Below the pieces are notes generated by a model. It made no database searches and was not told the origin of the DNA. It worked only from the letters and a program-made list of their open reading frames with translations. Position numbers and translations under genes: made by a program. Of a stretch of DNA of 64,000 nt, positions 24,982 to 34,446 are shown piece by piece (position 1 is the first letter of the stretch; the number at the start of each line of letters is the position of its first letter). The stretch is from Streptomyces kaniharaensis (GTDB lineage Bacteria > Actinomycetota > Actinomycetes > Streptomycetales > Streptomycetaceae), in assembly GCF_009569385.1 (NCBI RefSeq), contig NZ_WBOF01000001.1:3296001-3360000 (forward strand), given 5' to 3'.

Positions 24982-25464
24982 CTACGGCCAGACCAGGCAG
25001 TACAGCTGGTGCCCCGCCTCGTGCAGCCGGTTGGCGAAGTCCTGCCACTCGTGGAGCATGCTGTAGATCACGAAGGCGTCGCGCGGACCACGGCGGTCGG
25101 GGACGGTGGACCAGATGAAGGCGGCCGCGCCGAGCTCGGTCTCGTCGGCCTTGCGCAGCGGTTCGACCACGTTCTGCGGGAGCTGGACGACGGCGTAGTC
25201 GGGGTGCAGCACGACGAGTTCCAGCGGCGGGACCTGGTGCAGCGGGACGCCCTGGATGCCGGTGAGGACCATGGCGCTCATGGTCTCCGGCTTGATCTTG
25301 GTGGAGAGGTGGCCGTTGGGGGAGCCGCTGGTCTCCATCAGGTCGCCGAGGCGCCCCAGCGAGCCGAGCTCGCCGGCGTCCAGGCCGAGTCCGCCGGGTC
25401 CGAGGGCGGTGGGGACTCTGGCGGCGGTCGCGCGGTCCGGTGCACCGAAGTACTTGTACGTCAC
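24982..25464 (-). CDS. Conserved actinobacterial protein of unknown function
   Basis: This 160-residue soluble protein begins MTYKYFGAPD and contains TSGSPNGHLSTKIKPET and VPPLELVVLHP. I recall similar uncharacterised proteins in many Streptomyces. It has no signal peptide, membrane segment or catalytic motif that I can recognise, and its single cysteine is in the last few residues (LYCLVWP). The start is GTG 25464, giving the conserved N-terminus, with a GAGGG element about 10 nt upstream. It is convergent with the marR gene 26 bp away. Confidence 0.75.
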   Translation of the reverse strand: MTYKYFGAPDRATAARVPTALGPGGLGLDAGELGSLGRLGDLMETSGSPNGHLSTKIKPETMSAMVLTGIQGVPLHQVPPLELVVLHPDYAVVQLPQNVVEPLRKADETELGAAAFIWSTVPDRRGPRDAFVIYSMLHEWQDFANRLHEAGHQLYCLVWP

Positions 25465-25920
25465 CCCCACGTGTCCCTCACCCCGCCTCTCGCCGCCGCG
25501 GCGACCACGACCCGTCCCCGCTCCCGTACCCCCGCGTGCGGCCTCGGCGGGCCTGCGGGAGCCCCCCGCGGCCTCGTCGTAGCCGTCCTGCGCCTCGGAC
25601 ACTCGGACCATCCTCACCGGAATTCGCCGGAATCGACAGACCCCCGCACGCCCGGCGTCCGTCCGGACGTGCTCCTTACCCGTCATGCGCCGCCCTACCC
25701 ACTCGCGGGCCCTACCCACTCGCGGAAGACAGCAGTCCTCTCCACACCCCTGCACACATCCGGAGCGCCTGCGCACTCTGGGTGCACAGTCTGACTGGTC
25801 CGTGCTCGGGAGCAGTCAGCGGCCCCTTCTGCACGGACAACCGTACAGACAACGGCACCCGGATCATCGTTCCAGATGATCGGGTCCGACATGCAGAGGT
25901 CAAGGACACGATTTGAGACC
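25465..25920. other. 456-bp regulatory gap upstream of hemL
   Basis: No gene is supported. The last 60 bp hold an inverted repeat, GATCATC-6-GATGATC (25862-25881), 40 bp before hemL, which could be an operator or a leader hairpin. The stretch 25800-25900 is AT-richer and likely holds the hemL promoter. Confidence 0.5.
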
Positions 25921-27249
25921 ATGTCTCCCGTGAGCTATCCCTACGAAGCCCCCCAGTCCCAGTCGCTGTTCGACCGCGCCTCGGTCGTGACGCCCGGCGG
26001 CGTGAACTCCCCGGTGCGCGCCTTCCGCGCGGTCGGCGGCACGCCGCGCTTCATGGTGTCCGGCGCCGGTCCCTACCTCACCGACGCCGACGGCCGCGAG
26101 TACGTCGACCTGGTGTGCTCGTGGGGTCCGATGATCCTCGGCCACGCGCACCCCGCGGTGATCGACGCCGTGCAGCAGGCGGTCGCCCGCGGCACGTCCT
26201 TCGGCACGCCCGGCCAGGGTGAGGTCGAGCTGGCCGAGGAGATCGTCGGCCGGGTCGCCCCGGTCGAGCAGGTCCGCCTGGTCTCCTCCGGCACCGAGGC
26301 CACCATGTCGGCGATCCGGCTGGCCCGCGGCTTCACCGGCCGGGCGAAGGTCGTGAAGTTCGCCGGCTGCTACCACGGTCATGTGGACGCTCTGCTGGCC
26401 GCCGCCGGTTCCGGTGTGGCGACCTTCGGTCTGCCGGACACCCCGGGCGTCACCGGCGCCCAGGCCGGCGACACCATCGTGCTGCCGTACAACGACCTCG
26501 CCGCGGTCGAGCAGGCCTTCGCCGCGCACCCGGGCGAGATCGCCTGCGTGATCACCGAGGCCTCGCCCGGCAACATGGGCGTCGTCCCGCCGCTGCCCGG
26601 CTTCAACGGCGGCCTGGCCCGGCTCTGCCGCGAGAACGGCGCGCTGTTCATCTCGGACGAGGTGATGACCGGCTTCCGCGTCTCCAAGGCCGGCTGGTAC
26701 GGCCTGGAGGCGGCCCACGAGGGCTGGGCGCCGGACCTGCTGACCTTCGGCAAGGTCATGGGCGGCGGCTTCCCGGCCGCGGCCTTCGGCGGCCGCGCCG
26801 ACGTGATGGCGCACCTGGCCCCGGCCGGCCCGGTGTACCAGGCGGGCACCCTGTCCGGGAACCCGATCGCCACCGCGGCGGGCCTGGCCCAGCTGCGCGG
26901 CTGCACCGACGAGGCGTACGCGACGGTGGACCGGGTCGCCGCGGAGGTCTCCGGCCTGGTGTCGCAGGCGCTCACCAAGGAGGGCGTGGCGCACCGGCTG
27001 CAGACCGCCGGGAACATGTTCTCGGTGTTCTTCACCGAGGCCGCGGTCACCAACTACGACGAGGCGAGGACCCAGGAGGCGTACCGTTTCACCGCCTTCT
27101 TCCACGCGATGCTGGCCGAGGGCGTCTACCTGCCGCCGTCCGCCTTCGAGTCCTGGTTCGTCTCGGCGGCCCACGACGAGCGGGCGATCGAGCGGATTGC
27201 GGCCGCCCTGCCGGGCGCCGCGCGAGCGGCCGCCGCGGCCACGGCCTAG
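25921..27249 (+). CDS. hemL: Glutamate-1-semialdehyde 2,1-aminomutase
   Basis: HemL converts the product of HemA to 5-aminolevulinate using pyridoxal phosphate. The 442-residue class III aminotransferase-fold protein has [13 protein letters not shown] near the start, [20 protein letters not shown], the Asp of [10 protein letters not shown], and the PLP lysine in [20 protein letters not shown] 25921 gives the usual length, although the nearest AAGGA is farther upstream than ideal. It is separated by 8 kb from the other hem genes and leads a group continuing into cytochrome c assembly. Confidence 0.97.
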   Translation: MSPVSYPYEAPQSQSLFDRASVVTPGGVNSPVRAFRAVGGTPRFMVSGAGPYLTDADGREYVDLVCSWGPMILGHAHPAVIDAVQQAVARGTSFGTPGQGEVELAEEIVGRVAPVEQVRLVSSGTEATMSAIRLARGFTGRAKVVKFAGCYHGHVDALLAAAGSGVATFGLPDTPGVTGAQAGDTIVLPYNDLAAVEQAFAAHPGEIACVITEASPGNMGVVPPLPGFNGGLARLCRENGALFISDEVMTGFRVSKAGWYGLEAAHEGWAPDLLTFGKVMGGGFPAAAFGGRADVMAHLAPAGPVYQAGTLSGNPIATAAGLAQLRGCTDEAYATVDRVAAEVSGLVSQALTKEGVAHRLQTAGNMFSVFFTEAAVTNYDEARTQEAYRFTAFFHAMLAEGVYLPPSAFESWFVSAAHDERAIERIAAALPGAARAAAAATA

Positions 27250-27282
27250 TCCACCCATCCCAGCCCCAGGAGTAACCGAGAA

Positions 27283-27963
27283 GTGAGCACCAAGGAGATC
27301 ACCGTCGTCCACCTGATGCGGCACGGTGAGGTGCACAACCCGGACGGCGTCCTGTACGGCCGCCTGCCGGGCTACCGCCTGTCCGAGCTCGGCCGGCAGA
27401 TGGCCGAGCGGGTCGCCGAGGACCTGGCCGGCCGGGACATCACCCACGTGGTGGCGTCCCCGCTGGAGCGGGCCCAGGAGACCGCCGAGCCGATCGCCGA
27501 GGCGCACGGCCTGGACGTCGCGGTGGACGGGCGGCTGATCGAGGCGGACAACATCTTCCAGGGCAAGACCTTCGGCGTCGGCGACGGCTCGCTGAAGAAC
27601 CCGGGCTACTGGAAGTACCTCACCAACCCGTTCAAGCCGTCCTGGGGCGAGCCCTACCTCGACCAGGTGGTGCGGATGATGGGCGCGCTCGGCGCCGCCC
27701 GCGACGCCGCGCGCGGGCACGAGGCGGTCTGCGTCAGCCACCAGCTGCCGATCTGGATCGTCCGCTCGTTCGTCGAGCGCCGCCGGCTCTGGCACGACCC
27801 GCGCCGCCGGCAGTGCTCGCTGGCCTCGCTGACCAGCTTCACCTTCGAGGGAGACAAGATCGTCTCGGTCGGCTACCGCGAGCCGGCCCGCGACCTGCTG
27901 CCCGCGCACCTCGTCGGCAAGGGCGGCAAGGACAAGCCGGTGGGGAAGAGCTTCGGCGCGTAA
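27283..27963 (+). CDS. Histidine phosphatase family protein (phosphoglycerate mutase-like)
   Basis: This 226-residue protein has the RHGEVHN phosphoacceptor motif near the start, SPLERAQETAEP with its conserved Arg and Glu, and VCVSHQLPI for the second histidine. This is the branch-1 histidine phosphatase set. It hydrolyses a phosphate monoester; the substrate is not known. The gene lies 33 bp after hemL behind AGGAG, and actinobacteria often keep it between hemL and resA, so it may be co-transcribed. Confidence 0.92.
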   Translation: MSTKEITVVHLMRHGEVHNPDGVLYGRLPGYRLSELGRQMAERVAEDLAGRDITHVVASPLERAQETAEPIAEAHGLDVAVDGRLIEADNIFQGKTFGVGDGSLKNPGYWKYLTNPFKPSWGEPYLDQVVRMMGALGAARDAARGHEAVCVSHQLPIWIVRSFVERRRLWHDPRRRQCSLASLTSFTFEGDKIVSVGYREPARDLLPAHLVGKGGKDKPVGKSFGA

Positions 27964-27987
27964 CGCCGCTAAGCGGTGCGTAAGTAT

Positions 27988-28027
27988 GGGGCCGGACGGC
28001 CCGGTGAACGCCGGGCCGTCCGGCCCC
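27988..28027 (+). terminator. Hairpin before the cytochrome c maturation operon
   Basis: A perfect 17-bp stem with a 6-nt loop but no T-run lies between the phosphatase and resA. It may terminate the hemL transcript. Confidence 0.6.
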
Positions 28028-28105
28028 GTCGCAGGTCAGAGGGGGTGCGACGCGCAATGCCGGACCCCCCCGAACCTGCCCGGAACTCCATGCGAAACTT
28101 TTCAC

Positions 28106-28720
28106 ATGTCTGCCATGGCGCGCCCCCGTCCCCGTGTCGCCGCAGCCGCCGCCACCGCCGCCGCCGCTGCGATCGTCCTCACCGGCTGTTCGTCGTCGGG
28201 CTCGTCGGGCAGCGGTGACGGCCAGCTCGGATTCGTCGCCGTCAAGAACACCAACATGTCGACGGCGGAGCTCGGCAAGCGCCAGGACGCCCCGGACATC
28301 TCCGGGGAGACCCTGGAGGGCAGCCAGGTGAAGCTCTCGGACTACCGGGGCAAGGTCGTCGTGCTGAACGTCTGGGGCTCCTGGTGCGGGCCGTGCCGGG
28401 GCGAGGCGAAGGACCTGCAGGCCGTCTCGGAGAAGTACAGGGACCAGGGGGTCCAGTTCCTCGGCGTCAACACCAGGGACACCGAGAAGGCCAACGCCGT
28501 CCGCTTCGAGCAGGAGAAGGGCGTCACCTTCCCGAGCATCTTCGACCCGGCCGGGACCCAGCTGCTCAAGTTCCCCAAGGGCAGCCTGAACCCGCAGTCG
28601 ATCCCGACCACCCTGATCATCGACCGGGACGGGAAGATCGCCGCCCGCGCCGTCGGCGGCACGGTCGAGGACGCCCTGGAGTCGATCCTCCAGCCGGTGG
28701 TCGCGGAGCCGAAGCAGTGA
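28106..28720 (+). CDS. resA: TlpA/ResA-like thiol-disulfide oxidoreductase lipoprotein
   Basis: This 204-residue exported thioredoxin-fold protein has an Ala-rich signal peptide ending in the lipobox LTGC, a VVLNVWGSWCGPCRGE redox site (Cys-Gly-Pro-Cys) and the cis-proline SIPTTLIID. It keeps apocytochrome c cysteines reduced outside the membrane so heme can attach. Electrons come from CcdA, whose gene overlaps its stop by 4 bp. ATG 28106 was used, and ATG 28115 is a shorter option. The Shine-Dalgarno sequence is poor for both. Confidence 0.92.
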   Translation: MSAMARPRPRVAAAAATAAAAAIVLTGCSSSGSSGSGDGQLGFVAVKNTNMSTAELGKRQDAPDISGETLEGSQVKLSDYRGKVVVLNVWGSWCGPCRGEAKDLQAVSEKYRDQGVQFLGVNTRDTEKANAVRFEQEKGVTFPSIFDPAGTQLLKFPKGSLNPQSIPTTLIIDRDGKIAARAVGGTVEDALESILQPVVAEPKQ

Positions 28721-29490
28721 GTCTGCCCCTGCAACTCGCCGACACCACCTCGACCGTGCAGAGCGGCGCGCTGCTGGTCGCCGCGCCGGTCGCGCTCGCG
28801 GCCGGGCTCGCGTCGTTCTTCTCGCCGTGCGTGCTGCCGCTGGTGCCGGGTTACCTGTCCTACGTGACGGGCTTCTCCGCCGCCGACCTCGCCGACGCCC
28901 GCGGCTCGCGGCGCGGCCGGATGCTGCTCGGGGTGCTGCTGTTCGTCCTCGGCTTCACCGCGGTCTTCGTCTCCACCGGCGCGCTGTTCGGCTACTTCGG
29001 CCAGGAGTTGCAGGGCTACAAGCGGACCATCGACATCGTGCTGGGCGGGCTCACCATCGTCATGGGCCTGGCCTTCATGGGCCTCGTCCCGGGGCTGAGC
29101 ATGCGCGAGGTCCGCTCCCACCGCCGCCCGGCCGTCGGCCTGCTGGGCGCGCCGGTGCTGGGCGTCGTGTTCGGCGTCGGCTGGACGCCCTGCATGGGCC
29201 CGACCCTGACCGCCGTGCAGAACCTCGCCCTCAACCAGGCCGACGCCCAGCGTGGCGCGCTGCTGACCACCTTCTACTGCCTGGGCCTCGGCGTACCGTT
29301 CATCCTGGCCGCCGTCGCCTTCCGCCGCGCGCTCGGCGCCTTCGGGTGGGTCAAGCGGCACTACCCGCTCGTCATGCGGATCGGCGGCGGCATGCTCGTC
29401 GCGGTCGGTCTGCTGCTCGTCACCGGAGTCTGGGACTCGATGATGAGCCAGCTGCAGTTCTGGACCGCCGACTTCCGGATCGGAATCTGA
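28717..29490 (+). CDS. ccdA: Cytochrome c biogenesis protein CcdA
   Basis: This 257-residue protein has six membrane helices and the two conserved cysteines in FFSPCVLPLVPGYLSY (helix 1) and VGWTPCMGPTL (helix 4). It relays reducing power from cytoplasmic thioredoxin to ResA. GTG 28717 overlaps the resA stop (GTGA). The resB gene starts 2 bp after its stop, so these genes form a tight operon. Confidence 0.95.
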   Translation: MSLPLQLADTTSTVQSGALLVAAPVALAAGLASFFSPCVLPLVPGYLSYVTGFSAADLADARGSRRGRMLLGVLLFVLGFTAVFVSTGALFGYFGQELQGYKRTIDIVLGGLTIVMGLAFMGLVPGLSMREVRSHRRPAVGLLGAPVLGVVFGVGWTPCMGPTLTAVQNLALNQADAQRGALLTTFYCLGLGVPFILAAVAFRRALGAFGWVKRHYPLVMRIGGGMLVAVGLLLVTGVWDSMMSQLQFWTADFRIGI

Positions 29491-29492
29491 CC

Positions 29493-31262
29493 GTGAGCAA
29501 CACCACGACCGAGACCGAGGCGCCCCCGGTGCCGTCCGACGCGGAGGCCGAGCGGCTCAGCACCGCGCCGGTGGAGTCCGACGGGCCCGCCGCGATGGGG
29601 GTGCTCGGCTGGCTGCGCTGGACGTGGCGCCAGCTGACCTCGATGCGGGTCGCGCTGATCCTGCTCTTCCTGCTCTCGGTGGCCGCCATCCCGGGCTCGC
29701 TGATCCCGCAGAACGGCCAGAACCAGTTCAAGGTCGAGACGTGGAAGACGCAGCACACCACGGTCGCGCCGATCTACGAGAAGCTCCAGCTGTTCGACGT
29801 CTACAGCTCGATCTGGTTCTCCGCGATCTACATCCTGCTGTTCGTCTCGCTGGCCGGCTGCATCATCCCGCGCACCTGGCAGTTCGTCGGCGTGCTGCGG
29901 GCCCAGCCGCCGGCGGCTCCGCGCAACCTGGTCCGGATGCCGGTCTACGCGGCCTGGCGCACCGAGGCCGACGCGGCCGCGGTGAACGCCGCCGCCCACC
30001 GGCTGCTCGGCAGGCGCCGCTTCCGCGTCAACCTGGCCGACGGCGCGGTGGCCGCCGAGAAGGGCTACCTGCGCGAGGTCGGCAACCTGCTGTTCCACCT
30101 GTCGCTGTTCGCGCTGCTCGGTGGCTTCGGGTGGGCGAGCCTGGCCAGCGGCACGGGCGGCAAGCTGATGGTGGCGGGCGAGGGCTACTCCAACACCATC
30201 ACGCAGCTCGACGACTTCACCGGCTCGTCCTTCTACACCAGCGACGACCTGGACCCCTTCTTCCTCAAGCTGAAGGGCTTCACCGCCAAGTTCCAGGACC
30301 GGGGCGACCAGATCGGCGCCGCCCGGCAGTTCACCGCGAACGTCGAGTACTACGCCGGGAACGACGCCTCGAAGCTGAAGCAGGGCACGATCGAGGTCAA
30401 CCACCCGCTGGAGATCGGCGACAGCAAGGTCTACCTGATCGGCCACGGCTACGCCCCGGTCATCACTGTCCGCAACGCCAACGGCGACGTCGTCTACACG
30501 GGCGCGACGGCGTTCCTGCCGCAGGACGGCAACCTGACCTCCACGGGCGTCGTGAAGGTCTCCGACTACGGCACGGGGCCCAAGGGCACCAAGACCCAGC
30601 TGGGCTTCTCGGGCTTCTTCCTGCCGACCGCCCCGGTGAGCTTCGAGGGCACCGGCCCGATCTCGCTGTTCCCGGGCGACGCCGCCCCGGAGCTGGTGCT
30701 GAACGCCTTCGAGGGCGACCTGGGCACCGACTCCGGCCTGCCGCAGAACGTCTACCAGCTCAACACGAAGAACATGCACCAGCTGACCCAGGACGACCAG
30801 CCGGCCAAGGCCCGGCTCAAGCCCGGTCAGGGCTGGACCCTGCCGGACGGGTACGGCAGCGTCACGTTCGAGGGCTACAAGCAGTGGGCGAGCTTCAACG
30901 TCTCGCACCGCCCGGGCAACGAGATCGCCCTGACCGGCGCCGTGCTGGCGATCGTCGGTCTGATCGGCTCGCTGTTCGTGCAGCGCCGCCGGATCTGGGT
31001 GCGGGCGGTCGCCCTGCCGGAGGGCGGCACCCTGGTCGAGCTGGCCGGGCTGGCCCGCAGCGAGTCGGCGAAGATCGCCGAGGAGCTGGCCGAACTCGCC
31101 GTGGACCTCCAGGACGACGCCCCGGCGACGGAGGACGAGCCCGACGCCGAGGCCCCCGACGCCGAGGCCCCCGACACCGAGGACCTCGAACCCGCGGCCG
31201 CCGAGGCCCCGGAAGCGCCTTCAGACCCCACAGTCCCTGCCGACCAGAACTCCAAGGAGTAG
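29493..31262 (+). CDS. resB: Cytochrome c biogenesis protein ResB
   Basis: This 589-residue membrane protein has an N-terminal helix after LTSMRVALILLFLL, the IPQNGQNQF segment, further helices near 100-130 and 195-215, a large external beta domain (about 220-470) and a last helix near 480-500. ResB and CcsB together export heme and ligate it to apocytochrome c (System II). The C-terminal 80 residues are a cytoplasmic acidic tail with repeated EAPDAEAPD units, not needed in the family. The start is GTG 29493. Confidence 0.95.
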   Translation: MSNTTTETEAPPVPSDAEAERLSTAPVESDGPAAMGVLGWLRWTWRQLTSMRVALILLFLLSVAAIPGSLIPQNGQNQFKVETWKTQHTTVAPIYEKLQLFDVYSSIWFSAIYILLFVSLAGCIIPRTWQFVGVLRAQPPAAPRNLVRMPVYAAWRTEADAAAVNAAAHRLLGRRRFRVNLADGAVAAEKGYLREVGNLLFHLSLFALLGGFGWASLASGTGGKLMVAGEGYSNTITQLDDFTGSSFYTSDDLDPFFLKLKGFTAKFQDRGDQIGAARQFTANVEYYAGNDASKLKQGTIEVNHPLEIGDSKVYLIGHGYAPVITVRNANGDVVYTGATAFLPQDGNLTSTGVVKVSDYGTGPKGTKTQLGFSGFFLPTAPVSFEGTGPISLFPGDAAPELVLNAFEGDLGTDSGLPQNVYQLNTKNMHQLTQDDQPAKARLKPGQGWTLPDGYGSVTFEGYKQWASFNVSHRPGNEIALTGAVLAIVGLIGSLFVQRRRIWVRAVALPEGGTLVELAGLARSESAKIAEELAELAVDLQDDAPATEDEPDAEAPDAEAPDTEDLEPAAAEAPEAPSDPTVPADQNSKE

Positions 31263-31265
31263 ACG

Positions 31266-32456
31266 GTGCATCTCGCCTCGGGGGTCGACCCACAGCTGGC
31301 CGACCTCTCCAACAAGCTGATCTATTCGGCGATGGCGGTCTACACGATCGCCATGTTCGCCCACATGTTCGAGTGGACGTTCGGCAGCAAGGGCGCCGTC
31401 GCCGTCCGCTCGAAGGAGCAGTCGGGCAGCCTGGCCGAGACCGTCGCCGCGGCCGGGACGAAGGCCGTGGCCAAGAAGGTCACCGTCACCGTGGCGGGCG
31501 CGGGCGGCGGCACCACGACGCTCACCCGTACCGCCCTGGCGGGCGAGGGCGCGACGGTGGTCACCAGCGGCCGCGGCGAGGACGAGGTGGACGGCCCGGG
31601 CGCGGCCGGCAGCAGCGAGAAGGCCGACCTGGCCGGCCGGATCGCGGTCTCGCTCACCGTGCTGGCGGCCCTGCTGCACGTCGGCGGGGTGATCACCCGC
31701 GGCCTCTCGGTCTCCCGCTGGCCGTGGGGCAACATGTACGAGTTCTCCTGCGCCTTCGCGCTGGCCATGACGGCGGCGTACCTGGTGCTGCTGGCCGCGA
31801 GGAAGAACGTCCGCTGGCTCGGCCTGCCGGTCACCGTCGCGGTGCTGCTGACCCTCGGCATCGCCACCACGGTGCTCTACACCGACTCCGAGCAGCTCGT
31901 CCCCGCGCTGCACTCGTACTGGCTGGCGATCCACGTCTCCACCGCGATCTTCTGCGGCGGCGCCTTCTACGCGGCGTTCATCGCCACGCTGCTGTACCTG
32001 TTCCAGGACTCGTACCACAAGCGGGTCGAGGCCGGCGCGTACGAGTACCTGAAGCCGGGTGCCGCCCGCGGGGCCGGGCAGCGGCACGGCGGCTTCCGGA
32101 CCGGCCTGGCCCGCGTCCGGGTGTCCGTCAGCAACCGCCTGCCCGCCGCGTCGACGCTCGACAAGCTGTCGTACCGGATCAACGCCCTGGTCTTCCCGCT
32201 CTGGACCTTCACCATCATCGCGGGCGCGATCTGGGCCGAGGCGGCCTGGGGCAAGTACTGGGAGTGGGACCCGAAGGAGACCTGGTCGTTCATCACCTGG
32301 GTCGCCTACGCCTGCTACCTGCACGCCCGCGCGACGGCCGGCTGGAAGGGCCGCAAGGCGGCCTACCTGGCGCTGGCGGCCTTCGCCTGCTGGCTCTTCA
32401 ACTACTACGGCGTGAACATCTTCGTCACCGGCAAGCACTCGTACGCGGGTATCTGA
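31266..32456 (+). CDS. ccsB: Cytochrome c biogenesis protein CcsB/ResC
   Basis: This 396-residue protein has about eight membrane helices and the heme-handling tryptophan-rich motif YWEWDPKETWSFITW near residue 330, plus histidine-bearing helices, as in the System II cytochrome c synthase. An insertion at about 40-115 carries Thr/Ala/Gly-rich residues between the first helices and is variable among actinobacteria. It begins 3 bp after resB and is the last gene of the resA-ccdA-resB-ccsB operon. Confidence 0.96.
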   Translation: MHLASGVDPQLADLSNKLIYSAMAVYTIAMFAHMFEWTFGSKGAVAVRSKEQSGSLAETVAAAGTKAVAKKVTVTVAGAGGGTTTLTRTALAGEGATVVTSGRGEDEVDGPGAAGSSEKADLAGRIAVSLTVLAALLHVGGVITRGLSVSRWPWGNMYEFSCAFALAMTAAYLVLLAARKNVRWLGLPVTVAVLLTLGIATTVLYTDSEQLVPALHSYWLAIHVSTAIFCGGAFYAAFIATLLYLFQDSYHKRVEAGAYEYLKPGAARGAGQRHGGFRTGLARVRVSVSNRLPAASTLDKLSYRINALVFPLWTFTIIAGAIWAEAAWGKYWEWDPKETWSFITWVAYACYLHARATAGWKGRKAAYLALAAFACWLFNYYGVNIFVTGKHSYAGI

Positions 32457-32581
32457 CCGGGGCGGACCACACCCACCGGCCCGGCACTCCACCAGAAGGC
32501 AGCCGGGCCGAGGTGCGACAGGGGTAGTCCGTGCCGGCCGCCGATGCCGGCACGGGGAGGAACTGAGGAGGAAATCGCGCA

Positions 32582-32986
32582 ATGGAGTGCGACGAGGTCA
32601 TGCTGACCGTCCGAATCACCGCCGCCGAGCGCACGTTGCTCCGCCGGCTCGCCCAGGGACACCGCAGTGACGTGTCCGAGGTGGTGGCCGACGGGCTGCT
32701 GGACATCATCCCCACGCTCAGCTCGCGGGCGGACGCCTACCGCGTGCTGGGCGCCCTCACGGCGCCCGCGCCGTGCGCGCTGACCGTGTGGCTGCCGACC
32801 CCGCTGGCCGACCTGCTGGTGCCCGGCGCGGCCCGGATCGCCCAGGTGACCGAGGTCCGGATCGGGTCGGCCAGCGCCATGCTGGGCGCCGCGCTGCGGC
32901 TCTGGCTGGCCCAGGACCCGGTCCGGCTGGCCGCCAACCTCAGCGTGATGCACGCCGGGCGGCCGTCCGCGCTGGTCGCGGCGTAG
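32582..32986 (+). CDS. Small protein of unknown function
   Basis: I do not recognise this 134-residue protein. The first half resembles a compact helical DNA-binding or toxin-antitoxin fold (MLTVRITAAERTLLRRLAQG resembles a ribbon-helix-helix strand and helix), and the second is Ala/Leu-rich. The gene has a strong AGGAGG site spaced 9 nt before ATG 32582. It follows ccsB by 125 bp and is convergent with the butyrolactone synthase gene, sharing a small hairpin at 32994-33014. Confidence 0.65.
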   Translation: MECDEVMLTVRITAAERTLLRRLAQGHRSDVSEVVADGLLDIIPTLSSRADAYRVLGALTAPAPCALTVWLPTPLADLLVPGAARIAQVTEVRIGSASAMLGAALRLWLAQDPVRLAANLSVMHAGRPSALVAA

Positions 32987-32993
32987 GCCGTGG

Positions 32994-33014
32994 CCTGACG
33001 CGAGGGGCGTCAGG
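32994..33014. terminator. Short hairpin between convergent genes
   Basis: CCTGACGC-5-GCGTCAGG forms an 8-bp stem that includes the stop codon of the minus-strand gene. Confidence 0.45.
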
Positions 33015-34092
33015 AGGCCAGCGGCAGCCCGGTGCCGCCGAGGCCCGGCGCTGCGGGGCGGCCGTCGAAGGCGTCCCGGGGCGCCGGGACGGACGGGCCG
33101 CCGGCCGGGCCGCTCAGCGGGCCGCCCATCGGTCCGCCGAGCGGCTCGGTCAGCAGCCGGCAGTCGGCCGCCGTGCGCCCGTCCTGGATCAGCAGCACCC
33201 GGACCGGCACTCTGCGGCCGTCCGGCGCCTCCTCGCGGACGGCCCGGACCAGGCAGGGTCGGTCCAGCTCGATGTAGCGGTCGAAGGAGGAGACGAGTTC
33301 GACCGGTGCCACCGGTTCTGGGTGCCGCAGCCGCTGGGCGGCCTGCCGGGCGGCTTCCAGGACGAGCATTCCGGGCACGTGGTCGAGCTTCTGGTCGAAC
33401 AGCACCGGGTGCCGGGCGTCCGTCCGCAGCACCCAGCTGTCGGGCAGCAGGGTCGGGCTGAGCACCACGTCGGCCGGGTGCGCCCGGCCGACCAGTTCGG
33501 GTGCGGCGGCAGGACCGGGCCGGACCGGGACGGCGGTGCGCCGCCCGGGCCCGCGCAGCCGGGCGTACGAGGCGGGGGAGATGACCCGCAGCTGCCCGGA
33601 GCCGCGGCCGACCGGGCGGCCGTCCCGGGAGACCTCGGCGTGCAGCCGCAGCGAGGCCAGCCGGCCGCCGCGCATCCGGACGTCCTCGCAGACGACGTCG
33701 AGCATCAGGGAGGCCGGTTCGGCGGTGACGGCGAGGCCGGCCAGCCCGGCCGGGCCGAGCGTGTAGCCGAGGTCGTCCAGCGCGAAGTGGTGGCCGTTGG
33801 GCACCCCGAACCCGGCGTGGCCGACGAGCAGGCCGGCCTGCCGGAGGGTCTCGGCCATCAGCACCGGGTCGTGGTGCCGGTCCCCGGGCAGCCGGTAGAA
33901 GCCGTGCATCCGGGGCCACTGGGCACCGAGCCGGAACTCGTACGGGCCGGTGGCCTGCCAGCCGGTGAGGAACACCTCGGACACCGAGGTGCGGTGCACG
34001 AGGTGGCGGGAGACCGTCCGTTCGTGAAAGTCGTAACCGGTCCCGGGGTGGGCGTAGGGGTCGAGGGCATCCGGCTCTACGATCAGTGGCAT
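33010..34092 (-). CDS. AfsA/ScbA-family gamma-butyrolactone biosynthesis protein
   Basis: This 360-residue protein has two AfsA repeats. The first begins at VSRHLVHRTSVSEVFLTGW and the second at LVGRAHPADVVLSPTLLPDSW, with VLFDQKLDHVPGMLVLEAARQAA as the hallmark block. AfsA-type enzymes couple a beta-ketoacyl group to dihydroxyacetone phosphate, the key step to gamma-butyrolactone signals. Near the C-terminus is a Gly/Pro-rich insertion (GGPMGGPLSGPAGGP) unlike the family core. It is divergent from a receptor-type TetR gene across a 354-bp gap holding two ARE-like operators. ATG 34092 follows a GGAG site. Confidence 0.92.
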   Translation of the reverse strand: MPLIVEPDALDPYAHPGTGYDFHERTVSRHLVHRTSVSEVFLTGWQATGPYEFRLGAQWPRMHGFYRLPGDRHHDPVLMAETLRQAGLLVGHAGFGVPNGHHFALDDLGYTLGPAGLAGLAVTAEPASLMLDVVCEDVRMRGGRLASLRLHAEVSRDGRPVGRGSGQLRVISPASYARLRGPGRRTAVPVRPGPAAAPELVGRAHPADVVLSPTLLPDSWVLRTDARHPVLFDQKLDHVPGMLVLEAARQAAQRLRHPEPVAPVELVSSFDRYIELDRPCLVRAVREEAPDGRRVPVRVLLIQDGRTAADCRLLTEPLGGPMGGPLSGPAGGPSVPAPRDAFDGRPAAPGLGGTGLPLAS

Positions 34093-34139
34093 GACGGGCC
34101 CCCACTCCAGGGTGTCGGTCGAGCGGCCGGTGCGGACGC

Positions 34140-34174
34140 CTGTATGGAAAACATACAGACCACCCGGTTTGTGT
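34140..34174. promoter_or_regulatory. ARE-like butyrolactone-receptor operator near the synthase start
   Basis: ACATACAGACCACCCGGTTTGTGT (34151-34174) fits the autoregulatory-element pattern, with half-sites ACATACAGACC and, on the other strand, ACACAAACCG. An overlapping exact palindrome, CTGTATG-5-CATACAG, covers 34140-34158. It is 48-82 bp upstream of the synthase start. Confidence 0.6.
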
Positions 34175-34316
34175 CGCGTGCTCGGGGTGGTCCCCGCGAA
34201 GCGGCCGGGCAGGACCACGCTACCTGGCCTCTGGGCTGCGGGAATGCCGTTGGGTGGGTAGTCCTGACCTTGGGCGGGGGTGGGTCCCCGCTGGACGGCG
34301 GGGTTGGCGCAGGCGG

Positions 34317-34343
34317 TAGATTAGATACCAACCATGCGGTTTC
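34317..34343. promoter_or_regulatory. -10 box and ARE-like site upstream of the TetR receptor gene
   Basis: TAGATT (34317-34322) can be a -10 box. It abuts ATACCAACC-4-GGTTTCG (34325-34343), whose left half matches the classical ARE half-site exactly. No good -35 is visible. Confidence 0.5.
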
Positions 34344-34446
34344 GGCCGGTGCCGTACGCATGCGAGGCGTCGCACCCCACGTCGGCGGCGCCCTGACAGC
34401 AGCCGGGGCGGCGGGGGCCGCGGCCGGCCGAGTCCGGAGGGGCCCA

